Source: Solobacterium sp. (lineage in GTDB: Bacteria; Bacillota_I; Bacilli_A; Erysipelotrichales; Erysipelotrichaceae). Taken from it: 60,198 bases of DNA. Of the stretch, positions 45,841 to 54,219 are shown one piece after another. A program made the position numbers and the translations under genes. The stretch covers positions 1 through 60,198 of the forward strand of contig JAKVJO010000003.1 of NCBI GenBank assembly GCA_022486935.1. The letters run 5' to 3'. The notes beneath the pieces were generated by a model. That model had not been told where the DNA came from, searched no databases, and saw nothing but the letters and a program-made list of their open reading frames with translations. Position 1 is the stretch's first letter. Each line of letters opens with the position of its first letter.

Positions 45841-46800
45841 ATGGAAAAGGATGACCTCGAAATTATCAGCCATCAGTATATTGATGGATTCTCAATGTTC
45901 TTCAATACGTTGGATTATCGTACACCGCATGTCCATCCGGAGTGGGAGCTGCTTTGGATCATGAATGGTTCCATGAATATCCGCTCTATCCAGAATGAGT
46001 ACCATGCAGAGAAAAACGATCTGGTGATCCTGAATCCTTTTCAGCCGCATGAATTCTTCCGCAGTCAAGAGAGCTGTACCTTTCTCTGTCTGCAGATTTC
46101 ACCGGAGCTGTATTCCATGGCGTATCCCCAGATCGATCATATCTTCGCAGATGAGGTGCTTTTGAAAGAGCACTTTACAGCAGAAGATCTGCAGACGATC
46201 AGAAAAGACCTGCTGAACATGATGCAGATCTACCTGGATCAGAATCCGCAGTATGAACTGCAGTCAGTCGGCTATGGGGCAGTGCTGCTGGGAACAGTAT
46301 TCCAGAAGCTGCCGTATCATCTGCTGTCACTGGAAGAGATTGATGCCCGTGACCGGCGGAATGCAAGACTGGCAAGACTGATCCAGTATGTGGATGAAAA
46401 CTACAGTCACAAACTGAGACTGCAGGATTTTGCCGAGGCAGAAGGATGCACGCTGCCTTACATGTCTACCTTTATCAAAGATGCGATGAACCAGACGTTC
46501 CAGCAGTATGTGACAGCGGTGCGTTTCAATGCGGCCTGCAAACTGCTGTCTGCAGAGGCAATGAAGATGCAGGATGTCTGTCTTGAATCAGGCTTCTCTG
46601 ACTACCGCTATTTTGCCAGGGCGTTTGAAGAACGGACCGGCATGACACCGGACCAGTACCGCAAGAGCCCGCATGATGTGGTAAAGGAATCATCGGATCA
46701 TCGCAGTCTGCATTCTCAGGAGCATTTCTATACCAGAAGAGAAAGCCTGGCCATGCTCAAACAGTATCAGACGGAATTTGAAACCATAGAAAAACAATAA
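45841..46800 (+). CDS. AraC-family transcriptional regulator with cupin sensor domain
   Basis: The 319-residue protein has an N-terminal cupin (PHVHPEWELLWIMNGSMNIR ligand-binding barrel, then LNPFQPHEF). The C-terminal double helix-turn-helix (about 180-280) ends in the AraC signature ARAFEERTGMTPDQYRK. A charged tail of 40 residues follows. Its position inside the sugar operon suggests it activates the downstream xylB-GH31 genes; no binding site can be named. Confidence 0.92.
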   Translation: MEKDDLEIISHQYIDGFSMFFNTLDYRTPHVHPEWELLWIMNGSMNIRSIQNEYHAEKNDLVILNPFQPHEFFRSQESCTFLCLQISPELYSMAYPQIDHIFADEVLLKEHFTAEDLQTIRKDLLNMMQIYLDQNPQYELQSVGYGAVLLGTVFQKLPYHLLSLEEIDARDRRNARLARLIQYVDENYSHKLRLQDFAEAEGCTLPYMSTFIKDAMNQTFQQYVTAVRFNAACKLLSAEAMKMQDVCLESGFSDYRYFARAFEERTGMTPDQYRKSPHDVVKESSDHRSLHSQEHFYTRRESLAMLKQYQTEFETIEKQ

Positions 46801-46831
46801 ACAAGTCACAGGTAAAGAAGAAAATAGTCAA

Positions 46832-46845
46832 GGAAAGCGGTTACG
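46832..46845. promoter_or_regulatory. cre-like site before xylB
   Basis: GGAAAGCGGTTACG matches the CcpA cre consensus at all fixed positions except the two outermost bases. It lies in the 82-base gap between the AraC gene and xylB, suggesting a separate, catabolite-controlled promoter. Confidence 0.6.
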
Positions 46846-46882
46846 CAATTGGCTACACTGCAAGTTACGGGAAGTGACAGAT

Positions 46883-48367
46883 ATGAACTATATCGGAATT
46901 GATCTTGGCACCTCAGCATTAAAGCTCCTGTTGATGAATGAGCAGGGCAGAATCATCAATACAATCAGTAAAGAATATCCCGTATCCTATCCCCATCCGG
47001 GCTGGAGTGAACAGAATCCGGAAGACTGGTGGACTGCAGTCAGCACCGGTATTCCGCAGCTGCTGAGCGGATTTGATCCCTCATCAGTGAAAGCAATCGG
47101 TACGGCAGGACAGATGCACGGACTGGTCACCCTGGATGATCAGGATGCGGTTCTCAGACCGGCGATTCTCTGGAATGATTCCAGATCACAGCCGGAGACA
47201 GATTACCTGAATGAAGTGATCGGCAGGGACAAATTGAATCAGTATACAGCCAACATTGCCTATGCCGGATTCACCGCACCGAAGATCCTCTGGATGAAAC
47301 AGAATGAACCGGATCTCTTCAAACAGATCAAAAAGATCATGCTGCCAAAGGACTATATCAATTACAGATTGACCGGTGCATTCTCCACGGACTACTCGGA
47401 TGCTTCCGGAACCCTGCTGCTGGATGTCAAACACAAGCGCTGGAGCAAAGACATGCTGAAGATCTGTGATGTCAGGGAAGCACAGCTGCCACAGCTGTAT
47501 GAAAGTGATGCGGCAGTCGGAACACTGAAACCGGATATTGCAGAACAGCTTGGTCTTTCACCGGAGACGATTGTCTGTGCAGGGGCTGGCGACAACGCGG
47601 CTGCAGCAGTAGGCTGCGGGGCTGTCCATGACGGCCAGTGCAACCTCAGCATCGGTACCAGCGGCACCATCTTCATTGCGACGGATCAGCTGAAGAACGA
47701 TGAACAGAATTCCCTGCATGCATTTGCCCACGCCAACCGGCACTATCATCTGATGGGATGCATTCTCTCTGCGGCATCCTGCAACCAGTGGTGGATGAAC
47801 AGCATTCTGAACAGCGATGACTATGAAGCAGAACAGCAGAAAATCAACGAAGAACATCTGGGCAGAAACAATGTCTATTACCTTCCTTACCTGATGGGTG
47901 AACGCAGTCCGTTGAATGACTCCTATGCCGAGAGCTGCTTCATTGGCATGAGTATGAGCACGGCAAGGGAAGATATGACACAGGCGGTATTCGAAGGTGT
48001 CGCGTTTGCGATTCGTGATTGCCTGGAGGCTGCGAAAAAGCAGGGCGTTGTCATTACTTCCACGACCGTATGCGGCGGTGGAATGAAGAGCACACTCTGG
48101 CGCAGGATCTTCGCCAATGTACTGAATATTGATCTGAAACTGCCGGCAACGGTACAGGGACCTGGCTATGGCGCCGCGATGCTCGCTGCGGTGGCAGCCG
48201 GTGAATGGAACAGTGTAGAACAGGCCGCAGATCAGATCGTGACTATGAAAGAAACAGATCAGCCGGAACCGGAACTGGCAGCGCCGTATGAGAAACGCTA
48301 TCAGATGTGGCATCAGCTGTATCCATCACTGAAAGAAAGCTTTCGGGCTATGGGGGATCTCAGATGA
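46883..48367 (+). CDS. xylB: Xylulokinase
   Basis: The 494-residue FGGY kinase phosphorylates D-xylulose. The N-terminal ATP fold YIGIDLGTSALKLLL, the xylulokinase-type GTAGQMHGLV and ILWNDSRS, and the C-terminal VCGGGMKSTLWRRIFANVL agree with XylB rather than glycerol or fuculose kinases. The ATG at 46883, eight bases after GGGAAG, is preferred over the GTG at 46874. Its product would feed the phosphoketolase at 32253-34652. The stop overlaps the next ATG by four bases. Confidence 0.9.
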   Translation: MNYIGIDLGTSALKLLLMNEQGRIINTISKEYPVSYPHPGWSEQNPEDWWTAVSTGIPQLLSGFDPSSVKAIGTAGQMHGLVTLDDQDAVLRPAILWNDSRSQPETDYLNEVIGRDKLNQYTANIAYAGFTAPKILWMKQNEPDLFKQIKKIMLPKDYINYRLTGAFSTDYSDASGTLLLDVKHKRWSKDMLKICDVREAQLPQLYESDAAVGTLKPDIAEQLGLSPETIVCAGAGDNAAAAVGCGAVHDGQCNLSIGTSGTIFIATDQLKNDEQNSLHAFAHANRHYHLMGCILSAASCNQWWMNSILNSDDYEAEQQKINEEHLGRNNVYYLPYLMGERSPLNDSYAESCFIGMSMSTAREDMTQAVFEGVAFAIRDCLEAAKKQGVVITSTTVCGGGMKSTLWRRIFANVLNIDLKLPATVQGPGYGAAMLAAVAAGEWNSVEQAADQIVTMKETDQPEPELAAPYEKRYQMWHQLYPSLKESFRAMGDLR

Positions 48368-48999
48368 AGATCTATGAACTGGATGATCCATTCTTCTGCA
48401 GGTACGGAAGGGTATTCGGCGGAATCGAGAACAGTGTGCAGGAAATCCTGAACGCACTGAACGATACGCCGCTGCCTGAACATACGGCATATACAGCAGA
48501 AGATCCAAAGCTTCAGAATCTTGCGGCATGTGCTGTGATCCGCGATCATTGCTTTGGCGGAATGCCGGTGCAGCTTGGCTGGTGCAATGGCCACAATACA
48601 AAACTGAACTGCCTGGAGTATCACCGCTGCAGCGAATTCAACCTTGGTACAGAAGACTTCATCCTGATGCTTGCAAGGATGGAAGAAATCAGGGATGGCA
48701 AACTGGATACTTCCAAGGTACGGGCATTCCGGGTTCCCAAAGGAACTCTGGTGGAAGTGTATGCGACAACGCTGCACTATGCACCATGCCACACGGATTC
48801 AGAGAAGGGATTCAAAGTACTGGTGGCCCTGAGCCAGGGGACCAATACAGATAAGCCGGATATCAAGCATGATGGCGGCGATGATGCGCTGCTGTGGGCA
48901 CGTAACAAGTGGCTGCTTGCCCATCCGGAAAGTGATGAAGCAAAGCAGGGTGCCTATCCTGGATTAACCGGTATCAACTTAGATCTCGATCGAGACTGA
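48364..48999 (+). CDS. DUF4867 protein
   Basis: The 211-residue soluble protein overlaps xylB by an ATGA junction. The blocks HNTKLNCLEYHRCSEFN and VPKGTLVEVYATTLHYAPCH look like a cupin-type beta barrel with metal- or sugar-binding histidines. The family is found in Firmicutes sugar operons, often near FucI-like isomerases, but has no proven function. A sugar epimerase/mutarotase or a lyxose-isomerase-like role is possible. Confidence 0.82.
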   Translation: MKIYELDDPFFCRYGRVFGGIENSVQEILNALNDTPLPEHTAYTAEDPKLQNLAACAVIRDHCFGGMPVQLGWCNGHNTKLNCLEYHRCSEFNLGTEDFILMLARMEEIRDGKLDTSKVRAFRVPKGTLVEVYATTLHYAPCHTDSEKGFKVLVALSQGTNTDKPDIKHDGGDDALLWARNKWLLAHPESDEAKQGAYPGLTGINLDLDRD

Positions 49000-49015
49000 A
49001 GAGGAGAATAAACAG

Positions 49016-50512
49016 ATGATGCAGTCAGATAATATACCAGTTGTAAAACTTGAAATTGTTGCAGTCAGCCGGGACTGTTTCCCGATTGAACTTGCCCAGA
49101 AGAGAAGAACCGCAATTGTCAATGCATGCAAAGAAATCAATCTTCCGGTTTATGAAGCACAGACCACGATCCAGAATGAACGGGATATGCTCAAGGCCAA
49201 TGAAGAAGTAAAGGCTGCCGGCTGTAATGCGCTGGTCATCTTCCTCGGCAACTTCGGACCGGAAACACCGGAAACAGAACTTGCCCAGAAGTTTGATGGA
49301 CCATGCATGTACGCAGCTGCTGCAGAAGGCGATGGCGATCTGGTCAACGGCAGGGGCGATGCCTACTGCGGCATGCTGAACTGTTCCTACAATCTGGCCA
49401 TGAGACACATCAATGCCTATATTCCGGAGTATCCGGTAGGTACGGCCAAAGAGATTGCCGGCATGATGGCAGAGTTTGTGCCGGTAGCCAGGGCAATTAT
49501 CGGTGTCAAGAATCTGAAGATCATTACATTCGGTCCGCGCCCGCAGGATTTCTTTGCCTGCAATGCACCGATCAAGGGTCTGTATGAACTTGGTGTGGAA
49601 GTGGAAGAAAACAGTGAACTGGATCTTCTTGTCTCCTACAAAGAGCACAAGGGTGACAAGCGTATTCCGTCCGTCTGCGAAGATATGAAGCAGGAGATGG
49701 GTGAAGGAAAGTACTATCCGGATATGCTGGAACGGATGGCACAGTTTGAACTGACCCTGCTGGACTGGAAAGATGCCCATAGAGGATCCAAGAAATATGT
49801 TGCCTTTGCGGATAAGTGTTGGCCAGCATTCCCTTCTCAGTTTGGATTTGAACCATGCTACGTCAACAGCCGACTGGTATCCAAGGGTATTCCGGTTGCC
49901 TGCGAAGTTGATATCTATGGCGCACTCAGTGAGTACATCGGAACCTGTGCATCCAACGACAGTGTTACCCTGCTGGACATCAACAACAGCGTACCGGCAT
50001 CCATGTATGAAGCAGATCACATCCAGGACAAGGGATACGATCTGACTGATACCTTCATGGGATTCCACTGCGGCAATACGCCATCCTGCCGGATGTGCAG
50101 TGACAGGGCAGTGAAGTATCAGCTGATCCAGCACCGTCTGCTGGAACCTTCCGGAAGTGATCCTGACTTTACAAGAGGAACCCTTGAGGGAGATATTGCG
50201 GCAAGCCCGATTACCTTCTACCGTCTGCAGTGTGACAGCGAAGGCGTACTGAGATCCTATATCGCAGAAGGCGAGATCCTGCCGGTCAAGGCACACAGCT
50301 TCGGCGGCATTGGCGTATTCGCCATTCCGGAAATGGGCCGTTTCTATCGCCACGTCCTGATTGAAAAGCACTTCCCGCATCATGGTGCAGTCGCATTCAT
50401 GCATGCAGGAAAGACCATGTACAGCATCTTCCGCTATCTCGGCATCAAGGACATCAGTACCAACCAGCCGAAGAGCCTGCCGTATCCAACTGAAAATCCA
50501 TTTGTAAGATAA
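49016..50512 (+). CDS. L-fucose/L-arabinose isomerase family protein (COG2407), putative pentose isomerase
   Basis: The 498-residue enzyme has the three-domain FucI layout. Glu297 (ACEVDIYG) and Asp321 (TLLDINNS) are 24 residues apart, the same spacing as the catalytic metal ligands Glu337 and Asp361 of E. coli FucI. A histidine pair at 455-456 (HFPHHGAV) could supply the third ligand. No fuculose kinase or aldolase is nearby. The adjacent kinase is a xylulokinase and no xylA is seen, so the enzyme may convert D-xylose (or D-arabinose/L-fucose) in this pathway; the substrate is inferred. GAGGAG precedes the start. Confidence 0.83.
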   Translation: MMQSDNIPVVKLEIVAVSRDCFPIELAQKRRTAIVNACKEINLPVYEAQTTIQNERDMLKANEEVKAAGCNALVIFLGNFGPETPETELAQKFDGPCMYAAAAEGDGDLVNGRGDAYCGMLNCSYNLAMRHINAYIPEYPVGTAKEIAGMMAEFVPVARAIIGVKNLKIITFGPRPQDFFACNAPIKGLYELGVEVEENSELDLLVSYKEHKGDKRIPSVCEDMKQEMGEGKYYPDMLERMAQFELTLLDWKDAHRGSKKYVAFADKCWPAFPSQFGFEPCYVNSRLVSKGIPVACEVDIYGALSEYIGTCASNDSVTLLDINNSVPASMYEADHIQDKGYDLTDTFMGFHCGNTPSCRMCSDRAVKYQLIQHRLLEPSGSDPDFTRGTLEGDIAASPITFYRLQCDSEGVLRSYIAEGEILPVKAHSFGGIGVFAIPEMGRFYRHVLIEKHFPHHGAVAFMHAGKTMYSIFRYLGIKDISTNQPKSLPYPTENPFVR

Positions 50513-50525
50513 AAGAGGGAAAGCC

Positions 50526-52511
50526 ATGAAGTTTATCAAAGAAGATCATGCACTCATCGCAAGACGCCAGTCAGAGACCATCCGGGTTGAAGCCTGTGGC
50601 AAAGATGCACTGCGCATCAGAACAACCAGATATCCTGAATTCAGCGGTCATGACTGGGCACTTACAGAACCTGTCACAGAGACAAAATCCGACGTTACAC
50701 TGAGCGATACACTGTCTTCCATCACCAACGGAAGATTGAAAGCAGAAGTGACAGATGCCGGGATTATCTCCTTCTATAAAGATGGAGCACTGCTGCTGAG
50801 AGAGTATTACCGCAACTATGGCGGAACACTTTCAAAAGAGAGCAGATGTCTGAAGGCAACCGGAAGGGAATATATTCCCTACACAGCCGGTGACTATAAG
50901 ATCATCCAGCGGTTTGAAAGCAACCCGCAGGAAAAGATCTTCGGTCTTGGCCAGTACCAGCAGCCAAATACCAATCTGAAAGGATGCATCCTGGATCTTG
51001 AACAGCGCAATTCCCAGATCACTGTTCCGTATGCAGTATCCAGCCTTGGCTACGGCTTCCTCTGGAACACACCGGCAGTCGGAAAAGTCATGCTCGGCAA
51101 TAACGTCACCGAGTGGGAAGCAGCTGCCGCAAAGGAGCTGGACTATTGGATTACCGTAGCAGATACACCGAAAGAACTGCTGCAGAACTATACTGCAGTA
51201 ACAGGTCACGCACCGATGATGCAGGAAGACCTGATGGGATTATGGCAGTGCAAGCTGCGCTACCGCACCCAGGATGAGGTGCTCTCTGTCGCAAAAGCAT
51301 GCAAGGCACACAATGTACCGATTGATGTCATCGTCATCGATTTCTTCCACTGGCCATATCAGGGTGACTGGAAGTTTGATCCGACCTACTGGCCTGATCC
51401 AAAATCCATGATTGCAGAACTGCATCAGATGGGTATCAAAGTGGTTGTCTCTGTCTGGCCTTCTGTTGACAAGAAGAGTGAGAACTTCGGCCGGATGGCA
51501 GAAGACGGCATGCTGATCAAAACAGAACGCGGATCCGATGAGACCTACGATTATCAGGGCGACTGTGTCGAGATTGACCCGACGAACCCGGATACCCGCC
51601 AGTTTGTATGGGATACCTGCAAGAAGAATTACTATGATCTTGGCGTTGATGGATTCTGGCTGGATAACTCAGAGCCGGACTACGTCAAATATGATTTCGA
51701 TCATTACCGCTACTATCTTGGACCGGCACTGCTCTGCAGCAATATCTATCCGCAGTACTACAGCCGTACCTTCTATGACAATGAAGTCAAAGAAGGAAAC
51801 ACACATCCGGTCAACCTGCTCCGCTCCTGCTGGGCAGGCAGCCAGAAGTATGGCAATGTAGTCTGGTCAGGCGATGTGCCAAGTACATTTGAGGCATTGC
51901 AGGATCAGCTTCAGTGCGGTATCAACATGGGCCTTGCCGGAATTCCGTGGTGGACAACGGATATCGGCGGATTTATGACAGATGATGTCAATGATCCTGA
52001 CTTCCGTCAGCTGCTGATCCGCTGGTATGAGTTTGCAGTATATACTGCATTCCTGCGTATGCATGGAGACCGCGGTCCTTACGATATTGAACCGCTGGAT
52101 CATCGCGACTTCGGCGGCGGCTATCTTCATACCGGACAGTCCAATGAACTTTGGAGCTATGGAGAAGATAACTTCAAGATCATGAAACATTATCTTGATA
52201 TCCGGACAGAGATGAAGCCATATATCAGTTCTCTCTTCAAAGAGGCGCATGAAAATGGATCACCGCTGCTCAGAGCCATGTTCTATGAATTTCCGGATGA
52301 TCCGGAATGCTGGAATACTTACGATCAGTATATGTTCGGATCAGAATACCTGGTTGCGCCGATTCTCAAACTGAATCAGTTTGAGCGTGACGTATATCTG
52401 CCGAAGGGATCCTGGAAGGATACGCGTGATGGCAGTGTATATGAAGGCGGAACCACAATTCATGCCAAAGCACCTATCGAATCGATTCCTGTATTTCAAA
52501 AAATTAAATAG
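50526..52511 (+). CDS. GH31 alpha-glycosidase, probable alpha-xylosidase
   Basis: The 661-residue cytoplasmic enzyme has the GH31 N-terminal beta domain (KIFGLGQYQQPNTNLKG), a TIM barrel from about 240 and C-terminal beta domains. The nucleophile is Asp380 in DGFWLDNSEPD and the acid/base Asp450 in VWSGDVPSTFEAL. WWTTDIGGF and FLRMHGDRGP shape the -1 site. The family includes alpha-glucosidases and alpha-xylosidases; I favour alpha-xylosidase because xylulokinase and an isomerase are encoded just upstream. It is the last gene of the operon. Confidence 0.9.
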   Translation: MKFIKEDHALIARRQSETIRVEACGKDALRIRTTRYPEFSGHDWALTEPVTETKSDVTLSDTLSSITNGRLKAEVTDAGIISFYKDGALLLREYYRNYGGTLSKESRCLKATGREYIPYTAGDYKIIQRFESNPQEKIFGLGQYQQPNTNLKGCILDLEQRNSQITVPYAVSSLGYGFLWNTPAVGKVMLGNNVTEWEAAAAKELDYWITVADTPKELLQNYTAVTGHAPMMQEDLMGLWQCKLRYRTQDEVLSVAKACKAHNVPIDVIVIDFFHWPYQGDWKFDPTYWPDPKSMIAELHQMGIKVVVSVWPSVDKKSENFGRMAEDGMLIKTERGSDETYDYQGDCVEIDPTNPDTRQFVWDTCKKNYYDLGVDGFWLDNSEPDYVKYDFDHYRYYLGPALLCSNIYPQYYSRTFYDNEVKEGNTHPVNLLRSCWAGSQKYGNVVWSGDVPSTFEALQDQLQCGINMGLAGIPWWTTDIGGFMTDDVNDPDFRQLLIRWYEFAVYTAFLRMHGDRGPYDIEPLDHRDFGGGYLHTGQSNELWSYGEDNFKIMKHYLDIRTEMKPYISSLFKEAHENGSPLLRAMFYEFPDDPECWNTYDQYMFGSEYLVAPILKLNQFERDVYLPKGSWKDTRDGSVYEGGTTIHAKAPIESIPVFQKIK

Positions 52512-52518
52512 TTGAAAC

Positions 52519-52551
52519 TGGCTGAGGTAAATGTTCCTCAGCCAATTGTTT
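52519..52551 (+). terminator. Terminator of the sugar operon
   Basis: TGGCTGAGG (52519-52527) pairs perfectly with CCTCAGCCA (52536-52544), followed by ATTGTTT. Confidence 0.8.
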
Positions 52552-52562
52552 GCAGAAATACA

Positions 52563-52600
52563 ATACATATTTATACATATCTAGTTAAAAGATGTATTAT
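52563..52600 (+). promoter_or_regulatory. Promoter and repeat-type operator of the AbiE-like operon
   Basis: ATACATAT occurs twice with a 10-base period (52563 and 52573). The second copy forms an inverted repeat with AGATGTAT at 52590-52597. TATTAT at 52595-52600 is a likely -10. AbiEi antitoxins repress their own promoter through repeats, so this is a good operator candidate. Confidence 0.5.
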
Positions 52601-52617
52601 ATAGACGGAGCGATATT

Positions 52618-53232
52618 ATGGAACTGATGGACTATGTAAAAACCAGATTTAAACCGGATGTGCCGATTTTTTTGGATGAGTTAATTGTCAATGGGGTATC
52701 GCGCACCTATATTAGGCAGAGATTTGCACAGTGTGAAAAAAAAGGGGAAATAGCACGCTATGATAATGGGATTTACTATATTCCAAGGCAGACAATGTTT
52801 GGCGAATCAAGGCCCTTTTTTGACGATGTATTAAGTCAAAAATACATCTCGAATGAACATGAAGTATATGGTTTCTTTACGGGACTTCAATTCGAAAATA
52901 AGATAGGGCTATCAGACCAGATCCCAGTCATGCCAGAAATTGTCACAAATCGAGAAAGTACAAGAAGACGAATTGTCACTTTACGTAATCAGAACGTGAT
53001 TCTGAGAAAACCGGTAGTATATGTGACAAATGATAACGTTACAATTTTACAGTTTTTAGATCTTTTTAGAACGTATCCGGAATATAAAGTTCAAGAAAAC
53101 ATCGGGCTGTTAAAGAAATACATTAGTGATAACGCTTTATCTAGAGAAATGGTGCAACAATACCTTCCGAAATGCTCCGAAGCAGCAAAAGACAAATTGA
53201 TTGAAAGCGGATTGATATATGAATTTATATGA
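52618..53232 (+). CDS. AbiEi-like antitoxin (DUF6088 type)
   Basis: The 204-residue protein begins with a winged-helix-type segment (LIVNGVSRTYIRQRFAQCEK, about 22-41, then GEIARYDNGIYYIP). It then has a domain with VTNRESTRRRIVTLRNQNVI, as in AbiEi/DUF6088 proteins that act as transcriptional autoregulators and antitoxins in type IV systems. GGAG lies eight bases before the ATG. Codons are clearly richer in A and T (AAA, TTT, ATA, AGA) than in the neighbouring operon, a sign of transfer. It overlaps the toxin gene by 14 bases. Confidence 0.82.
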   Translation: MELMDYVKTRFKPDVPIFLDELIVNGVSRTYIRQRFAQCEKKGEIARYDNGIYYIPRQTMFGESRPFFDDVLSQKYISNEHEVYGFFTGLQFENKIGLSDQIPVMPEIVTNRESTRRRIVTLRNQNVILRKPVVYVTNDNVTILQFLDLFRTYPEYKVQENIGLLKKYISDNALSREMVQQYLPKCSEAAKDKLIESGLIYEFI

Positions 53233-54130
53233 GAATAAAGTTGATTTTTCTGATGCAATACTTGCGGCATCCACTTATTTGAATATTTCAGAGGCTATTA
53301 TCGAAAAGGATTATTACGTCACACTGTTTCTGCATCGAATAATTCAAAGCGATCAGGGGCTTGTTTTTAAAGGCGGAACAAGTCTGTCGAAATGCTATAA
53401 ACTGATTGACCGATATTCTGAGGATATCGACCTCAGTTATATGAACGTTGAACCTACAACCGGGAAAAAGAAGAAAATTAAACAAAGCATAGTAAATGCG
53501 GCGAGCGAATATGCAATGATTATTACAAATCAGGAAGACACTCGGAGTCGAAGGACATTTAATAGATATTGCATTGATTATCATTCTCAGTATTCCAGTC
53601 AAAGTATAAAACATGGAATTATTGTTGAAACTGCATTTCAAACCCCTGCATTTCCGGTTGTCATGAAATCTGCATCTTCATTATTAGCGGATTATCTGGG
53701 GCTAAACCATATGGATGGATTTATCGAAGAATATGAAATGGAGCCTTTTTTGGTGCCTGCACAATCGCTGGAACGAACTATGATCGACAAGTTGTTCGCA
53801 CTGTGTGACTACTATATTGATAACAAGGCATATGAACATTCAAGACATCTTTATGATGTAAATAAACTCTTCAGCAATGTAGAACTGAATCAGGAATTTA
53901 TGGATTTGCTAATTCAAGTACGCCAGTGGAGAAGTCGGCTGGCTATTTGCCCTTCAGCGAAAGAGAACGTTGTCATAAGCAAAATGTTGCTGGAAATAGT
54001 GACAACAGATTTTTATCGGCAGGACTATCAAAGTAATACGGATCCACTTTGCTGGAAACTTGTTGATTATAAAGAATCAAAAAACACATTGGAGAAAATT
54101 GCAACAGTTTTAGAAGAATACGGTCTGTAG
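53219..54130 (+). CDS. AbiEii/AbiGii-type nucleotidyltransferase toxin
   Basis: The 303-residue protein carries the DUF1814 nucleotidyltransferase motif GGTSLSKCY (Gly52-Ser55) with SEDIDLSY (Asp69 and Asp71). A later lysine in the block RTMIDKLFALCDYY also belongs to the family. AbiEii/MenA-type toxins transfer nucleotides to tRNA or other targets and can abort phage infection. All catalytic residues are present, so the toxin looks active. Base composition matches the antitoxin gene, and the pair sits between two terminators like an inserted cassette. Confidence 0.87.
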   Translation: MNLYENKVDFSDAILAASTYLNISEAIIEKDYYVTLFLHRIIQSDQGLVFKGGTSLSKCYKLIDRYSEDIDLSYMNVEPTTGKKKKIKQSIVNAASEYAMIITNQEDTRSRRTFNRYCIDYHSQYSSQSIKHGIIVETAFQTPAFPVVMKSASSLLADYLGLNHMDGFIEEYEMEPFLVPAQSLERTMIDKLFALCDYYIDNKAYEHSRHLYDVNKLFSNVELNQEFMDLLIQVRQWRSRLAICPSAKENVVISKMLLEIVTTDFYRQDYQSNTDPLCWKLVDYKESKNTLEKIATVLEEYGL

Positions 54131-54139
54131 TAGTGGATT

Positions 54140-54190
54140 TGAAAAATAAAGCATCAAAGCAGCGAGATGCACACGCTAATTTGATGCTTT
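54140..54190 (-). terminator. Terminator of the Ro-like gene (possibly bidirectional)
   Basis: AAAGCATCAAA (54148-54158) pairs perfectly with TTTGATGCTTT (54180-54190), with an inner AGCG/CGCT stem. On the minus strand it is followed by ATTTTTC. It lies between the two convergent stop codons. Confidence 0.8.
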
Positions 54191-54219
54191 GAAGTTATAG
54201 ATTGGGCGGATGATCTTCT

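Noticed and set aside
49025-50539. 504-codon open frame antisense to the FucI-family gene
   Set aside because: It is an antisense shadow produced by biased codon use of the real isomerase gene; no ribosome site, no recognisable motif, and the composition (many Cys and His) is unlike a real protein.
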